The notes below the pieces were generated by a model. That model saw only the letters and a list, made by a program, of their open reading frames with translations. It had not been told where the DNA came from and searched no databases. Of a stretch of DNA of 64,000 nt, positions 40,503 through 48,377 are shown piece after piece. This stretch comes from Sporomusaceae bacterium (GTDB taxonomy: Bacteria; Bacillota; Negativicutes; Acidaminococcales; JAJUGR01), in NCBI GenBank assembly GCA_029265905.1, contig JAJUGR010000003.1, forward strand, positions 1 to 64,000, given 5' to 3'. Numbering within the stretch: the stretch's first letter is position 1; each line of letters starts with the position of its first letter. Both the position numbers and the translations under genes were made by a program.

Positions 40503-41312
40503 CTATTCGATTGGCAGCCATAGCTGATGCCAGCTGTAATAATGGCCCTCCCGCTTATTCATCAAGACGACGCGGCTCACTACGTCGGCCTTCAACTTCA
40601 TTCCCAGCGAATGCAGGTAGCGAATCGCCGGCTCCAGGTGCTGCGGCGTCAGAATCATATCTGAACTGGTAATCAGCGTTGTATGAAGCGACAGGCGCGG
40701 AGGGTAAAAGGCGACCAAATTTGATTCCCGAACCTGCTGCAGCTCAGCATACTCACCCTCGACCATCAACCCGAAGGAAAAGTCCTGCTGCCCGTTCTCA
40801 ATCGCACTCTTGCGGAACAGGGCGCTCGGAAAAACAAACGGCACCTTTTCAATCCACTCGTGATAGCGCTCCCAATTAAAGGAGTCCGCGTGCAGTTCAT
40901 AGCCTTTTTGCCCGTCAATCCGGTAAAGGGGCGGCCGGTACTCCAGCCGGTATTTGTCAACCATGGCCTGCGCATCCTGGATCAACTGCTGCATGTGGCG
41001 GATATGCTTGAGCAGGTTCATATTCCAAAAAATCGTCGCCTCGATGTCGCTTTCTTTGGTTTTCAGCGAGCCGACAATATCATCTGCCTTTCGATGGTTG
41101 ATCAAGTCCGCCGCCTCCGCCAGCGAGTAGCCGAGCTGCCGGTACACCCGCGTACGAATCAAGAGATGAATATCCCACACGCCGTAGTAGCGGTAGCCGT
41201 TTGTCTGCGATTTAACCGGGGAAATGATGCCCTGCTCTTCGTAATAGCGGATGGCTTCCGGCGTAATGCCGAGCAGCTTCGCCACGTCGCCAATCTTATA
41301 CTGCTTAGCCAT
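40503..41312 (-). CDS. MerR-family transcriptional regulator with GyrI-like effector region
   Basis: A 269-residue regulator. Residues 1-75 are the MerR wHTH (YKIGDVAKLLGITPEAIRYYEEQGI, then YRYYGVWDI), followed by a coiled coil (about 85-120) and a 150-residue C-terminal domain that looks like the GyrI/BmrR multidrug- or small-molecule-binding fold. It lacks Cys metal sites in the dimer helix, so an organic effector is likely. It probably activates the OFA-carrier/SDR operon downstream through the 19-bp spacer promoter. Confidence 0.85.
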   Translation of the reverse strand: MAKQYKIGDVAKLLGITPEAIRYYEEQGIISPVKSQTNGYRYYGVWDIHLLIRTRVYRQLGYSLAEAADLINHRKADDIVGSLKTKESDIEATIFWNMNLLKHIRHMQQLIQDAQAMVDKYRLEYRPPLYRIDGQKGYELHADSFNWERYHEWIEKVPFVFPSALFRKSAIENGQQDFSFGLMVEGEYAELQQVRESNLVAFYPPRLSLHTTLITSSDMILTPQHLEPAIRYLHSLGMKLKADVVSRVVLMNKREGHYYSWHQLWLPIE

Positions 41313-41331
41313 GACGGCCTGCCCCCCAGCG

Positions 41332-42030
41332 TCAAATGTCCTCGATCTGCCAGTCGATCGGCGTTTTGCCCAGCGCAGTCAAAATCGCATTCGCCCGCGA
41401 AAACGGCTTGCTGTTGAAAAAGCCCCGGTGGGCGGACAGGGGGCTCGGGTGGGGCGACTGGATAATCTGGTGGCGAGGATTCGTGATCAGACGCCGCTTG
41501 GCCTGCGCCGGCGCGCCCCACAAGAAAAACACGATCGGATCTTCCCGTTCGTTCAGCAGCTCGACGATGCGATCCGTAAATTGCTCCCAGCCCTGGTTGC
41601 GGTGGGAATGCGCCTGCCCGGCCACGACAGTCAGCACCGTGTTCAACAGCAGCACGCCCTGGTCGGCCCATTTTTTCAGGTAGCCGTTGTTCGGCACGGT
41701 GCAGCCCAAATCGTCCTGCAGCTCCTTGAAGATATTGACCAGGGATGGCGGCGGCTGGACGCCCGGCTTCACAGAAAAGCTCAGCCCATGCGCCTGGTTT
41801 GGCCCGTGATACGGATCCTGTCCCAAAATGGCCACCTTCACGTCCTTATAGGCCGTGTAATGCAGGGCGTTGAAAATATCGTATTTGTCCGGATAAATAC
41901 GCTTGGTGCTGTATTCTTTGATCAAAAACTGCCGTAGTTGCAGGTAGTATTCTTTTTTCAGTTCTTCGCCCAGCAACTCGTGCCAGTCGTTTTTAAAAAT
42001 TTGCACGTCAAACACCACATCCCAATCCAC
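41332..42030 (-). CDS. ung: Uracil-DNA glycosylase
   Basis: A 232-residue family 1 UDG. The catalytic [16 protein letters not shown] (Asp, with His of the water-activating loop nearby) and [12 protein letters not shown] are intact. It removes uracil from DNA in base excision repair. The start is GTG 42030 with a weak ribosome site; a downstream GTG (QIFKNDW region) is possible. The gene ends 19 bp before the MerR start. Confidence 0.93.
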   Translation of the reverse strand: MDWDVVFDVQIFKNDWHELLGEELKKEYYLQLRQFLIKEYSTKRIYPDKYDIFNALHYTAYKDVKVAILGQDPYHGPNQAHGLSFSVKPGVQPPPSLVNIFKELQDDLGCTVPNNGYLKKWADQGVLLLNTVLTVVAGQAHSHRNQGWEQFTDRIVELLNEREDPIVFFLWGAPAQAKRRLITNPRHQIIQSPHPSPLSAHRGFFNSKPFSRANAILTALGKTPIDWQIEDI

Positions 42031-42047
42031 GCTTTTTCTTCAGCCAG

Positions 42048-42239
42048 GTGTTGTTCCTGGCCGAAGCCGGCCCCCTTTCGGTCGATGCGCTTGCAAACCG
42101 CAGCGTTTTTTATCAAAAAGACTGCCGGCCGCACTATCTTATACAACGCGGCCGCCTCGTTATCCTGCCAGAAGAGGCGCAGTGGGAAAAAATAGCCCAC
42201 TTGTCTGAGCGCTTAATCCGCCTCTTGGAGCCTGCTTAA
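42048..42239 (+). CDS. Small hypothetical protein (63 aa), doubtful
   Basis: A plus-strand frame divergent from ung: GTG 42048, then LFLAEAGPLSVDALANRS, ending in an amphipathic helix (KIAHLSERLIRLLEPA). No ribosome site is visible. It contains the left copy of the 55-bp direct repeat in codons for LIQRGRLVILPEEAQWEK and overlaps the 3' end of the NUDIX gene by 27 bp. It may be the remnant of a gene interrupted by the helicase cassette. Family not recognised. Confidence 0.25.
   Translation: MLFLAEAGPLSVDALANRSVFYQKDCRPHYLIQRGRLVILPEEAQWEKIAHLSERLIRLLEPA
42137..42191. repeat. 55-bp direct repeat, left copy
   Basis: Starts TCTTATACAACGCGG and ends AGTGGGAAAAA; identical over 55 bp to 45793-45847, with the identity continuing a few bases after a one-base slip. 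The two copies bracket the NUDIX-helicase cassette and are 3,656 bp apart. This pattern suggests an inserted block or attachment-site type duplication. Confidence 0.85.
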
Positions 42240-42599
42240 AAACGCTTCGTCCGCCGGGCAAAACGCATACTGCGCGATCTCGCCCGCTGTTATCCACCGG
42301 ATGTCGTTGTGCTCCAATTGGCGCGGAACGCCGGCGGCAATGGTGGCGTTAAACAGCGTCAGATGCACGCTGAGGTCAGGATATTCATGCACCACGTCCA
42401 TGAACACATCCCCGACACGGAGCGTGACGGCCAATTCCTCCCAACACTCGCGGATCAGGGCCTGCGCTTTTGTCTCGCCCGGTTCAACCTTGCCGCCGAC
42501 AAATTCCCACAGCAGTCCGCAGGCTTTGTCTGCCGGGCGCTGGCAAATCAGAAATTTATCCTTGTCCCAGATCAAAGCGGCCACTACTTCTGTCATCAT
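42213..42599 (-). CDS. NUDIX hydrolase, 8-oxo-dGTPase (MutT)-like
   Basis: A 128-residue NUDIX protein. The Nudix box reads GGKVEPGETKAQALIRECWEEL (split here by family spacing GX5EX7REUXEEXGU), and AALIWDKDKFLICQRP begins the fold. It resembles (deoxy)nucleoside triphosphate pyrophosphohydrolases that clear oxidised nucleotides. ATG 42599 overlaps the helicase stop as ATGATGA, so it is coupled to the helicase. It could supply a nucleotide-processing activity to the cassette. Confidence 0.88.
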   Translation of the reverse strand: MMTEVVAALIWDKDKFLICQRPADKACGLLWEFVGGKVEPGETKAQALIRECWEELAVTLRVGDVFMDVVHEYPDLSVHLTLFNATIAAGVPRQLEHNDIRWITAGEIAQYAFCPADEAFLSRLQEAD

Positions 42600-45500
42600 C
42601 CCACCACCAATTTGTTCGTCTTCTTCAGATACTTCGCCGGAATGGGCTTGTCGAGTCTCCACGTCACGTTCATCGGTCGGCTGCCCTCGTGCTTGACATA
42701 GCTGGCGGTGCCCAAAAAGGTATAGGGTGCTGTGCCGGCCATGTCATTTTTGAATTCACGCACGAACAGCAACACCTTGCTGCCTTGCGCGCGATGATGA
42801 ATATACCGCTGGCCGGTCGAAGACGCATCCGCCGTGGTGCTCTGACTTTGCCAGTGGAACAATGCCTCGTTTATCGAGTAATCGTCATACATGGTCGTTG
42901 GCGAATAGTCCTTGTCAGACTTGTTCAGCGTCACGAAAAACACATCCAGCTTCTTGTCCGGCAGCCACTTCACGCCCGCAACTACATTGCCTGGCGTCAG
43001 ATAGTCCAGCGCCACGAGCAGTTGATCGCGCGTATAAGTGCAGTGCAAATCCAGCGGGCAGTCAAAGCCTAGATCAACCGGCTCATCAATGAAATCGATC
43101 TGGTCGTACTTGTATTGGAGCAGTTCCGTCAGTTCAGCGAGCATCTCCGGGCTATCCGCCAGACTGAACAGGTTGCCCCGCACTTCGTCGCTGTTGAAGT
43201 CATCAACGCCCTTTTGCCAAATCGTGATGTAGAACATGCGCAGCATCCGCTGCTCGAGCGGCGGCAGCGCGGTCAAGTCTTCGCTTGCGATGCGCGGCAG
43301 CAGGCCTAGCAAAAAAGCAATCCAGCGACGGGAATCGATCGCCGCAAAGCGACTGAAAGCTTTCGTCAGCGCATTCTCGACTGGCTCCTCAAAGTCTTTC
43401 TTTACGCCGGCCACTGCGCACAAGCGCGCGAAGCTGAATTTCGCATAAATCGTGCGGATATCCAGATGATAATATCCGGCAAAATTGGCGAGTGTCAGTG
43501 GCAGGCCGCTGTCCTCTTCAAAGCTGGCCAGGCGGCCGACAAGCCCTTGTCTTATGTTGAACGAACGCTTGATGTTGTCAAGGATGTATTGGGCGGCTTT
43601 TTTCTCCAACTGTATGTAGCAGCCTTTCGGGGCCGAGACGAAGCCTTTTTTCAGCTCATACTGCACGCCATGGGCCGTTCTGGTTAACAGAGCCGCAAAC
43701 TTTTCTTCAAAGTTGTATTTTTTGTTGGCCTGGCCGATAAAGTCCAGAACGGTCAGACATTCCTTGCCCTCGGCCAGGCGCAGGCCGCGTCCCAGTTGCT
43801 GCAAAAATACCGTCAGCGATTCGGTGGGACGCAAAAACAGCACCGTATTTACCTCGGGGATGTCCACGCCTTCGTTGTAGATGTCCACGACAAAGATAAA
43901 GCGAAGCGCCCCGGAAAGCAGACGCGACTTCGCCGTATGCCGTTTTTCGTCGGCGGACTGGCCGGTCAGAGCGATGGACGGGATACCGCTGGCATTGAAA
44001 TGCTTCGCCATGAACTCGGCGTGCTCGATCGAAACGCAGAAGCCCAGGCCCTTTACCGCGTCCATGTCGGTCACATATCTGTGCAGCGACTTGATGATGT
44101 TGTCCGCCCGGCGCTCTGCCACCGCTCGATTGAGGGAATACAAGTTGCTCAGTTCGGTTTTGTCGTAGCCGCCGCGCACCCAGCGCAGGGCGGACAAGTC
44201 CGCCGTGTCCGTGACGCCAAAGTACTGGAAGGGCGACAGCAGCTTGCGGTCAATCGCCTCCGGCAGGCGAATTTCGGCGGCAATGCGGCCGCCGAAATAA
44301 TCCAGAATGCTTTTGCCATCCATTCGTTCTGGTGTTGCCGTTAATCCCAACAGGATTTTGGGCTTAAAATGCTCGAGCGCCGGCTGGTAAGACTGTGCCG
44401 CCGAGTGATGCGACTCGTCGATCACCATATAATCATAATAATCCTCAGGCAGTTTGCTGCACAGAGCCTGAGAATTAAGCGTTTGCACGGAGATGAACAG
44501 ATGCTCCACGTGCCCGGGCCTGTAACTGCCGACGAACAGCTCGCCGAAGTTCGGATCCTTCAGTACGCCGCGGAAGGTGTCGAGGCTCTGTTTTAGAATC
44601 TCCTCCCGATGGGCAAGGAAGAGCAGCCGGCCGGGCGTGCCTGGCCGCTTGCGGCGAAACCTGTGGTAATCGAAAGCAGCAATCACGGTTTTCCCCGTAC
44701 CGGTAGCCGCCACCACAAGATTACGGTATAAGCCGCGCACCTCGCGTTCCGCGCTGAGCTTGTCTAAAATTTCCTGCTGGTATGGGTAGGGGCGGATGTC
44801 AAACACAAAGGCGCGGGCGTCGCCGTTCCCCATAAATCGCTCTGCTTTCAGCGCACGACACAGGCGCTCTCGCTCATCTTCCCGGTAAAATTCAAACTCT
44901 GTGGCGTTCCAGTAACTGTCGAAGGTAGCGGTAATTTTCCGCAAGGTGCCTGGCAGATCCTTGGCCGCGACCTTCACGTTCCACTCCAAACCGCTGGAAA
45001 TGGCAGCATTGGAGAGATTTGACGAGCCAACATAGGCCGTCGTGAAGCCGGTGTCCCGATAGAAGACATAGGTCTTGGCATGCAGGCGGGTGCGCTTCGT
45101 GTCATAGGAAACCTTGATCTCTGTTCTTTGCAGCTTGCTCAGCTCTTCGATCGCCTTGATGTCAGTCGCGCCCATATACGAGGTCGTGATGATGCGCAGT
45201 TGTCCGCCGCCCTGCGTAAACTCCCGAAGCTCGTCGATGATGAGCCGCAGGCCGCTCCACTTGATGAAAGAGACCAGCATGTCGATCCGATCGGCCGAGG
45301 CAATTTCCTTTTTCAATTCCGTAAACATTTGCGGTTCATGCACCGCACCGGTAAAGAGCGAGCTTTGCGCCACGGAAGTTTCAGGCCGCCCCACATCAGC
45401 GGCCGTCTTGCCGAGGGCCAGCCGCGGGTCGGTGTCCCGCAACAGCGCCAAGAGCTGCTCGGCGCGCTCGTCCACGGCCAGGGCGGAAAAGGCTGCTTCT

Positions 45501-45745
45501 TCTGTAGTTTGCCTGATAATGCCTACGATTTGATTGACGAGGCCGATTTGGGCGCAAATATCCCCGCCGCTGTCGAGCACGTTGTCCAGCCCTTTTTGAA
45601 CAACGTCAGCAACATACTGCGTCAGCACTTTAGCCGCTTCCGCCTTATCGATGGGCGCTGTTGCCCGGCAAGCAGCCGGCACGCCCGACAATTCACGTTT
45701 TATCTGCTGATTGATAACCTGCTCATAAAGCCCCGGTTTCAACAT
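42596..45745 (-). CDS. PLD-nuclease/superfamily II helicase with DUF3427 C-terminus
   Basis: A 1049-residue multidomain protein. Residues about 130-270 form a phospholipase-D-like nuclease domain with one HxK motif (LHAKTYVFY, His222-Lys224) and SSNLSNAA. The SF2 helicase core follows: Walker A AATGTGKT (346-353), DESH box (443-446), motif VI QQLGRGLR (649-656). The C-terminal 320 residues match the DUF3427 type. Such proteins occur sporadically in bacteria, often by NUDIX or restriction genes, and are suspected DNA-processing or defence factors. Start 45745 is chosen by GGGGAACGGAG. The cassette is flanked by a 55-bp repeat. Confidence 0.85.
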   Translation of the reverse strand: MLKPGLYEQVINQQIKRELSGVPAACRATAPIDKAEAAKVLTQYVADVVQKGLDNVLDSGGDICAQIGLVNQIVGIIRQTTEEAAFSALAVDERAEQLLALLRDTDPRLALGKTAADVGRPETSVAQSSLFTGAVHEPQMFTELKKEIASADRIDMLVSFIKWSGLRLIIDELREFTQGGGQLRIITTSYMGATDIKAIEELSKLQRTEIKVSYDTKRTRLHAKTYVFYRDTGFTTAYVGSSNLSNAAISSGLEWNVKVAAKDLPGTLRKITATFDSYWNATEFEFYREDERERLCRALKAERFMGNGDARAFVFDIRPYPYQQEILDKLSAEREVRGLYRNLVVAATGTGKTVIAAFDYHRFRRKRPGTPGRLLFLAHREEILKQSLDTFRGVLKDPNFGELFVGSYRPGHVEHLFISVQTLNSQALCSKLPEDYYDYMVIDESHHSAAQSYQPALEHFKPKILLGLTATPERMDGKSILDYFGGRIAAEIRLPEAIDRKLLSPFQYFGVTDTADLSALRWVRGGYDKTELSNLYSLNRAVAERRADNIIKSLHRYVTDMDAVKGLGFCVSIEHAEFMAKHFNASGIPSIALTGQSADEKRHTAKSRLLSGALRFIFVVDIYNEGVDIPEVNTVLFLRPTESLTVFLQQLGRGLRLAEGKECLTVLDFIGQANKKYNFEEKFAALLTRTAHGVQYELKKGFVSAPKGCYIQLEKKAAQYILDNIKRSFNIRQGLVGRLASFEEDSGLPLTLANFAGYYHLDIRTIYAKFSFARLCAVAGVKKDFEEPVENALTKAFSRFAAIDSRRWIAFLLGLLPRIASEDLTALPPLEQRMLRMFYITIWQKGVDDFNSDEVRGNLFSLADSPEMLAELTELLQYKYDQIDFIDEPVDLGFDCPLDLHCTYTRDQLLVALDYLTPGNVVAGVKWLPDKKLDVFFVTLNKSDKDYSPTTMYDDYSINEALFHWQSQSTTADASSTGQRYIHHRAQGSKVLLFVREFKNDMAGTAPYTFLGTASYVKHEGSRPMNVTWRLDKPIPAKYLKKTNKLVVG

Positions 45746-45792
45746 GCTCCGTTCCCCATTCGCTTCCGATTTCCCTGACAAGATTATCTTAC

Positions 45793-45847
45793 TCTTATAC
45801 AACGCGGCCGCCTCGTTATCCTGCCAGAAGAGGCGCAGTGGGAAAAA
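45793..45847. repeat. 55-bp direct repeat, right copy
   Basis: Perfect copy of 42137-42191. It lies about 50 bp upstream of the helicase start and may contribute to its promoter region. The gap from 45746 to 46046 otherwise holds only the terminator at 45861-45895; no gene was seen in it. Confidence 0.85.
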
Positions 45848-45860
45848 TAGCCGCATAAAA

Positions 45861-45895
45861 CACAAAAAGACGCTCCCGCAAGGGCGTCTTTTGTG
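45861..45895. terminator. Intrinsic terminator downstream of the LysR gene
   Basis: CACAAAAAGACGC and GCGTCTTTTGTG form a 12-bp stem (one bulged A) around tcccgcaagg. It stops minus-strand transcription from the LysR gene before the helicase cassette. Confidence 0.85.
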
Positions 45896-46046
45896 CTGCA
45901 CGGTGATTTATGGTCGATCAAATCTCGGCTTCTTTAGTTGGACAACATGATGCAATCGAATGTGCCTCGTTAGATCTTACTTGTATTATAGTGTGCCGCC
46001 CGAACAAACGGAAATTGCCGGTTGTTATCACATTAATAAAAAACTT

Positions 46047-46952
46047 TTATGATCCTTCGGCCAGATACTTCAACAGGTCATTTTCAATGTCCGCCTGCTG
46101 GGCCAAGATCGTGAGAAACGCCCGCATGGCCGGCGTCAGTTCCTTCCCCTTGCGGAAGGCGACAGAGATGGTAAAGGTAAGGCGCGGATCATCGGCAAAC
46201 TTGACCAGCGTGCCATCCGCCAAAAACGGCTTGACCAGCACGTACGGCAAAATGCTGGCGCCAACCCCCTCCACCACCGCCCGCTTCAGCGCTTCGGCGT
46301 CATTGTACTCCAATAAGGGACGGATATCCTTTTCTTTGACAATTTCTTCGACAATCAGCTTAGCCATGCCGCTGCGCCGCAAGTTGATAAACGGGTATTC
46401 ACGCAGGTCCTGGCTGTTGTGATGCGCTTCCAGCAGTTCGCGCTTCACCACCCAGACCTGCCGCTCGTTTGACAACGCAAATTGCACAATCTGGTTGTGG
46501 TTGATCTTGCTGTGGGCGATGGCGATATCAAAGCTGTTGTCCAGCAGGCCTTTTATCGTCGCAGGAAGGTCGGGGCAAATGTTGACGACAATCTGGCTGT
46601 CAATCTCCCGCTTTTGGAATTCCAACAGCACCGGCGAAAGAATGTAGCTGGCCGTTGTCGTCGAGGCGCCGACTCTGAGCGAGCTCTGCAAGTCGGAAAA
46701 GCGCTGCATTGCAATATTGGTGTCCTGATAGGCAGTCAGCAGTTTCTCCGCATGGCTCGACAGCTCGCGGCCCGCCTCGGTAATATACAGTTTTTTGCCG
46801 ATGCGCTCAAACAGCGTGACCCCGTAGTGTTCTTCCAGGGTTCTGATTTGAGCGGTAACTGCCGGTTGCGTAAAATTCAGCTGTTCGGCGGCCTGCGTGA
46901 TGTTGTTCAGTTGCGCCACGATTTGAAACGTTTTAAACAATTGGATGTCCAC
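46047..46952 (-). CDS. LysR-family transcriptional regulator
   Basis: A 301-residue LTTR. The winged HTH is at residues 1-60 (FKTFQIVAQLNNITQAAEQLNFTQPAVTAQIRTLEEHYG), followed by the linker helix and a PBP-type effector domain (RVGASTTTASYILSP, about 90-290). GTG 46952 is preferred over GTG 46955 because AGGAGG is seven bases before it. No gene is divergent from it; the nearest neighbour upstream is a nitroreductase. Target unknown. The upstream region has TATACT within a direct repeat of GGTATA. Confidence 0.92.
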   Translation of the reverse strand: MDIQLFKTFQIVAQLNNITQAAEQLNFTQPAVTAQIRTLEEHYGVTLFERIGKKLYITEAGRELSSHAEKLLTAYQDTNIAMQRFSDLQSSLRVGASTTTASYILSPVLLEFQKREIDSQIVVNICPDLPATIKGLLDNSFDIAIAHSKINHNQIVQFALSNERQVWVVKRELLEAHHNSQDLREYPFINLRRSGMAKLIVEEIVKEKDIRPLLEYNDAEALKRAVVEGVGASILPYVLVKPFLADGTLVKFADDPRLTFTISVAFRKGKELTPAMRAFLTILAQQADIENDLLKYLAEGS

Positions 46953-47062
46953 CACACGGCCTCCTAGCGATTTTTTGAGTCTCCTGCCAACTTCGTCCTC
47001 TATACCAGTTAGTATACCACAGCTGCTTGCGGGATAGCAGACGGAGCTGTCTCACAAAACCG

Positions 47063-47109
47063 AAGCAAAGCGCCCGCGTTTGGCCATAGCCGATGCGGGC
47101 GCTTTGCTT
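47063..47109 (-). terminator. Intrinsic terminator after the nitroreductase
   Basis: AAGCAAAGCGCCCGC and GCGGGCGCTTTGCTT form a 15-bp stem with a 17-base loop, followed on the minus strand by CGGTTTTG. It begins nine bases after the nitroreductase stop. Confidence 0.85.
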
Positions 47110-47117
47110 GCAGTTGT

Positions 47118-47720
47118 TCAGGATCGATGCACCTTGAAACGCTCTTCTATCGGATTGAAAGTTTTCTCCCCTGGCTCGGCCGTCGGCTGGCCGAACGGCA
47201 TTTGCGCAATCAATTTCCACGATTTCGGCACGCCCCATTTTTGCTGGACGCCTTCGTCAATAAGCGGCGCATAATGTTGTAGCGAAGCGCCTAGCCCTTC
47301 TTGCTCCAGGGCGGTCCAGACCACAAACTGCAGCATGCCGGAGGAATGATTTGACCACAGGGGAAAATGATCCTTATACAACGGGAACTGCGCCTGCAGG
47401 CCTTCCACTACGCTTTGATCCTCAAAAAACAGCACCGTGCCATAGCCGGCCTGAAAGCTGTTAATCTTCTCCTCCGTCGGCGCAAACTTATCGGCCGGCA
47501 CTAACTTGCGCAGCGTCTCCTTGGTGAGCGCCCAAAGAGCGTCGTGTTCCTTGCCCAACAGCAAAATGACCCTGGCGCTTTGCGAATTGAATGCCGAAGG
47601 CGTATGCAGCAGCGCTTCCTCCACCACCGCTTGAATCCGCTCGTCCGCCACGCTAACCGCCTTGCCGATTCCATAATAAGTCCGCCGCGCCTTTACCGCT
47701 TCCAAAAACGTATTGACCAT
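47118..47720 (-). CDS. Nitroreductase-family FMN protein
   Basis: A 200-residue nitroreductase of the short YdgI/Frp-like group: ARRTYYGIGK at the start (FMN phosphate site), HTPSAFNSQSARVILLLG and the C-terminal AEPGEKTFNPIEERF. Likely an NAD(P)H-dependent flavin reductase acting on nitro compounds or quinones. ATG 47720 has GAGGAGG. Stands alone with its own terminator. Confidence 0.92.
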   Translation of the reverse strand: MVNTFLEAVKARRTYYGIGKAVSVADERIQAVVEEALLHTPSAFNSQSARVILLLGKEHDALWALTKETLRKLVPADKFAPTEEKINSFQAGYGTVLFFEDQSVVEGLQAQFPLYKDHFPLWSNHSSGMLQFVVWTALEQEGLGASLQHYAPLIDEGVQQKWGVPKSWKLIAQMPFGQPTAEPGEKTFNPIEERFKVHRS

Positions 47721-47841
47721 AACTTGTTCCTCCTCTATTCGCCGGTGCCGCTAGGCAAATCTAAACCTGCCAGCTTGGGATACTATTCTTTTCTACGGCA
47801 AGCGAATAATCCCTCTTGTTGGAGAAATATTTTTAAGCCTG

Positions 47842-48377
47842 CTATACGGGCGGGACAACCGATCGTTCCAATCCGTCCAGCCACTGTCCGGCTTTATGGT
47901 CATAAGTCTTTATCACAACCTTGTCCGGATACAGATAGAGAGAGTTAGACCAGATTGTCAACCGATCCATGTCGGCATTGTGAGGATTCATGATGCTGCC
48001 TTTGTACCGGTTGACAGGCGCAGCAAAGTTAGGATTGGTTGCCGCCGTATGCGTGTGACCGGAAACCCAAAGAAAAACCTGCGGGTTGTCCGCCAAAATC
48101 GCGTCTAGTGCGGCGGCCGGCTGGGCAAAATCATTTGCCGCCTGTTTAGGCTCGCTGTAGCCAGCGTACCGCTTAGCGGTGCGTGAAAAAAGATGATCGT
48201 CGGTTCCTGGCGATGGCCGGCCAGTTCCTGGCGCAGCCATTGCAGTTGCCCCTGCGACATCTGTGCGAGCACAACCGAGTCCAATGAGTCAACCGCCAGA
48301 AAGACCAGGCGGTAGCGCCCTAGTTGCTCGCTGTAATATACAGCAGGCAGGGCGTGGACGCAGCTTGAATTAAGCAC
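47842..48377 (-). pseudogene. Metallophosphoesterase remnant (calcineurin-like), frameshifted and 5'-truncated
   Basis: Two minus-strand frames share one gene. The first (from 48377) reads YRLVFLAVDSLDS, QLQWLRQELAG and TIIFFHAPL, the middle of a calcineurin-like phosphoesterase. After a frameshift near 48170-48200 the second frame continues AALDAILADNPQVFLWVSGHTH, the C-terminal metal-binding GHTH motif. The N-terminal third with the DxH motif is missing. The fragment starts exactly where the RND pump gene stops, so it probably is a leftover brought beside it by rearrangement. Confidence 0.75.
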
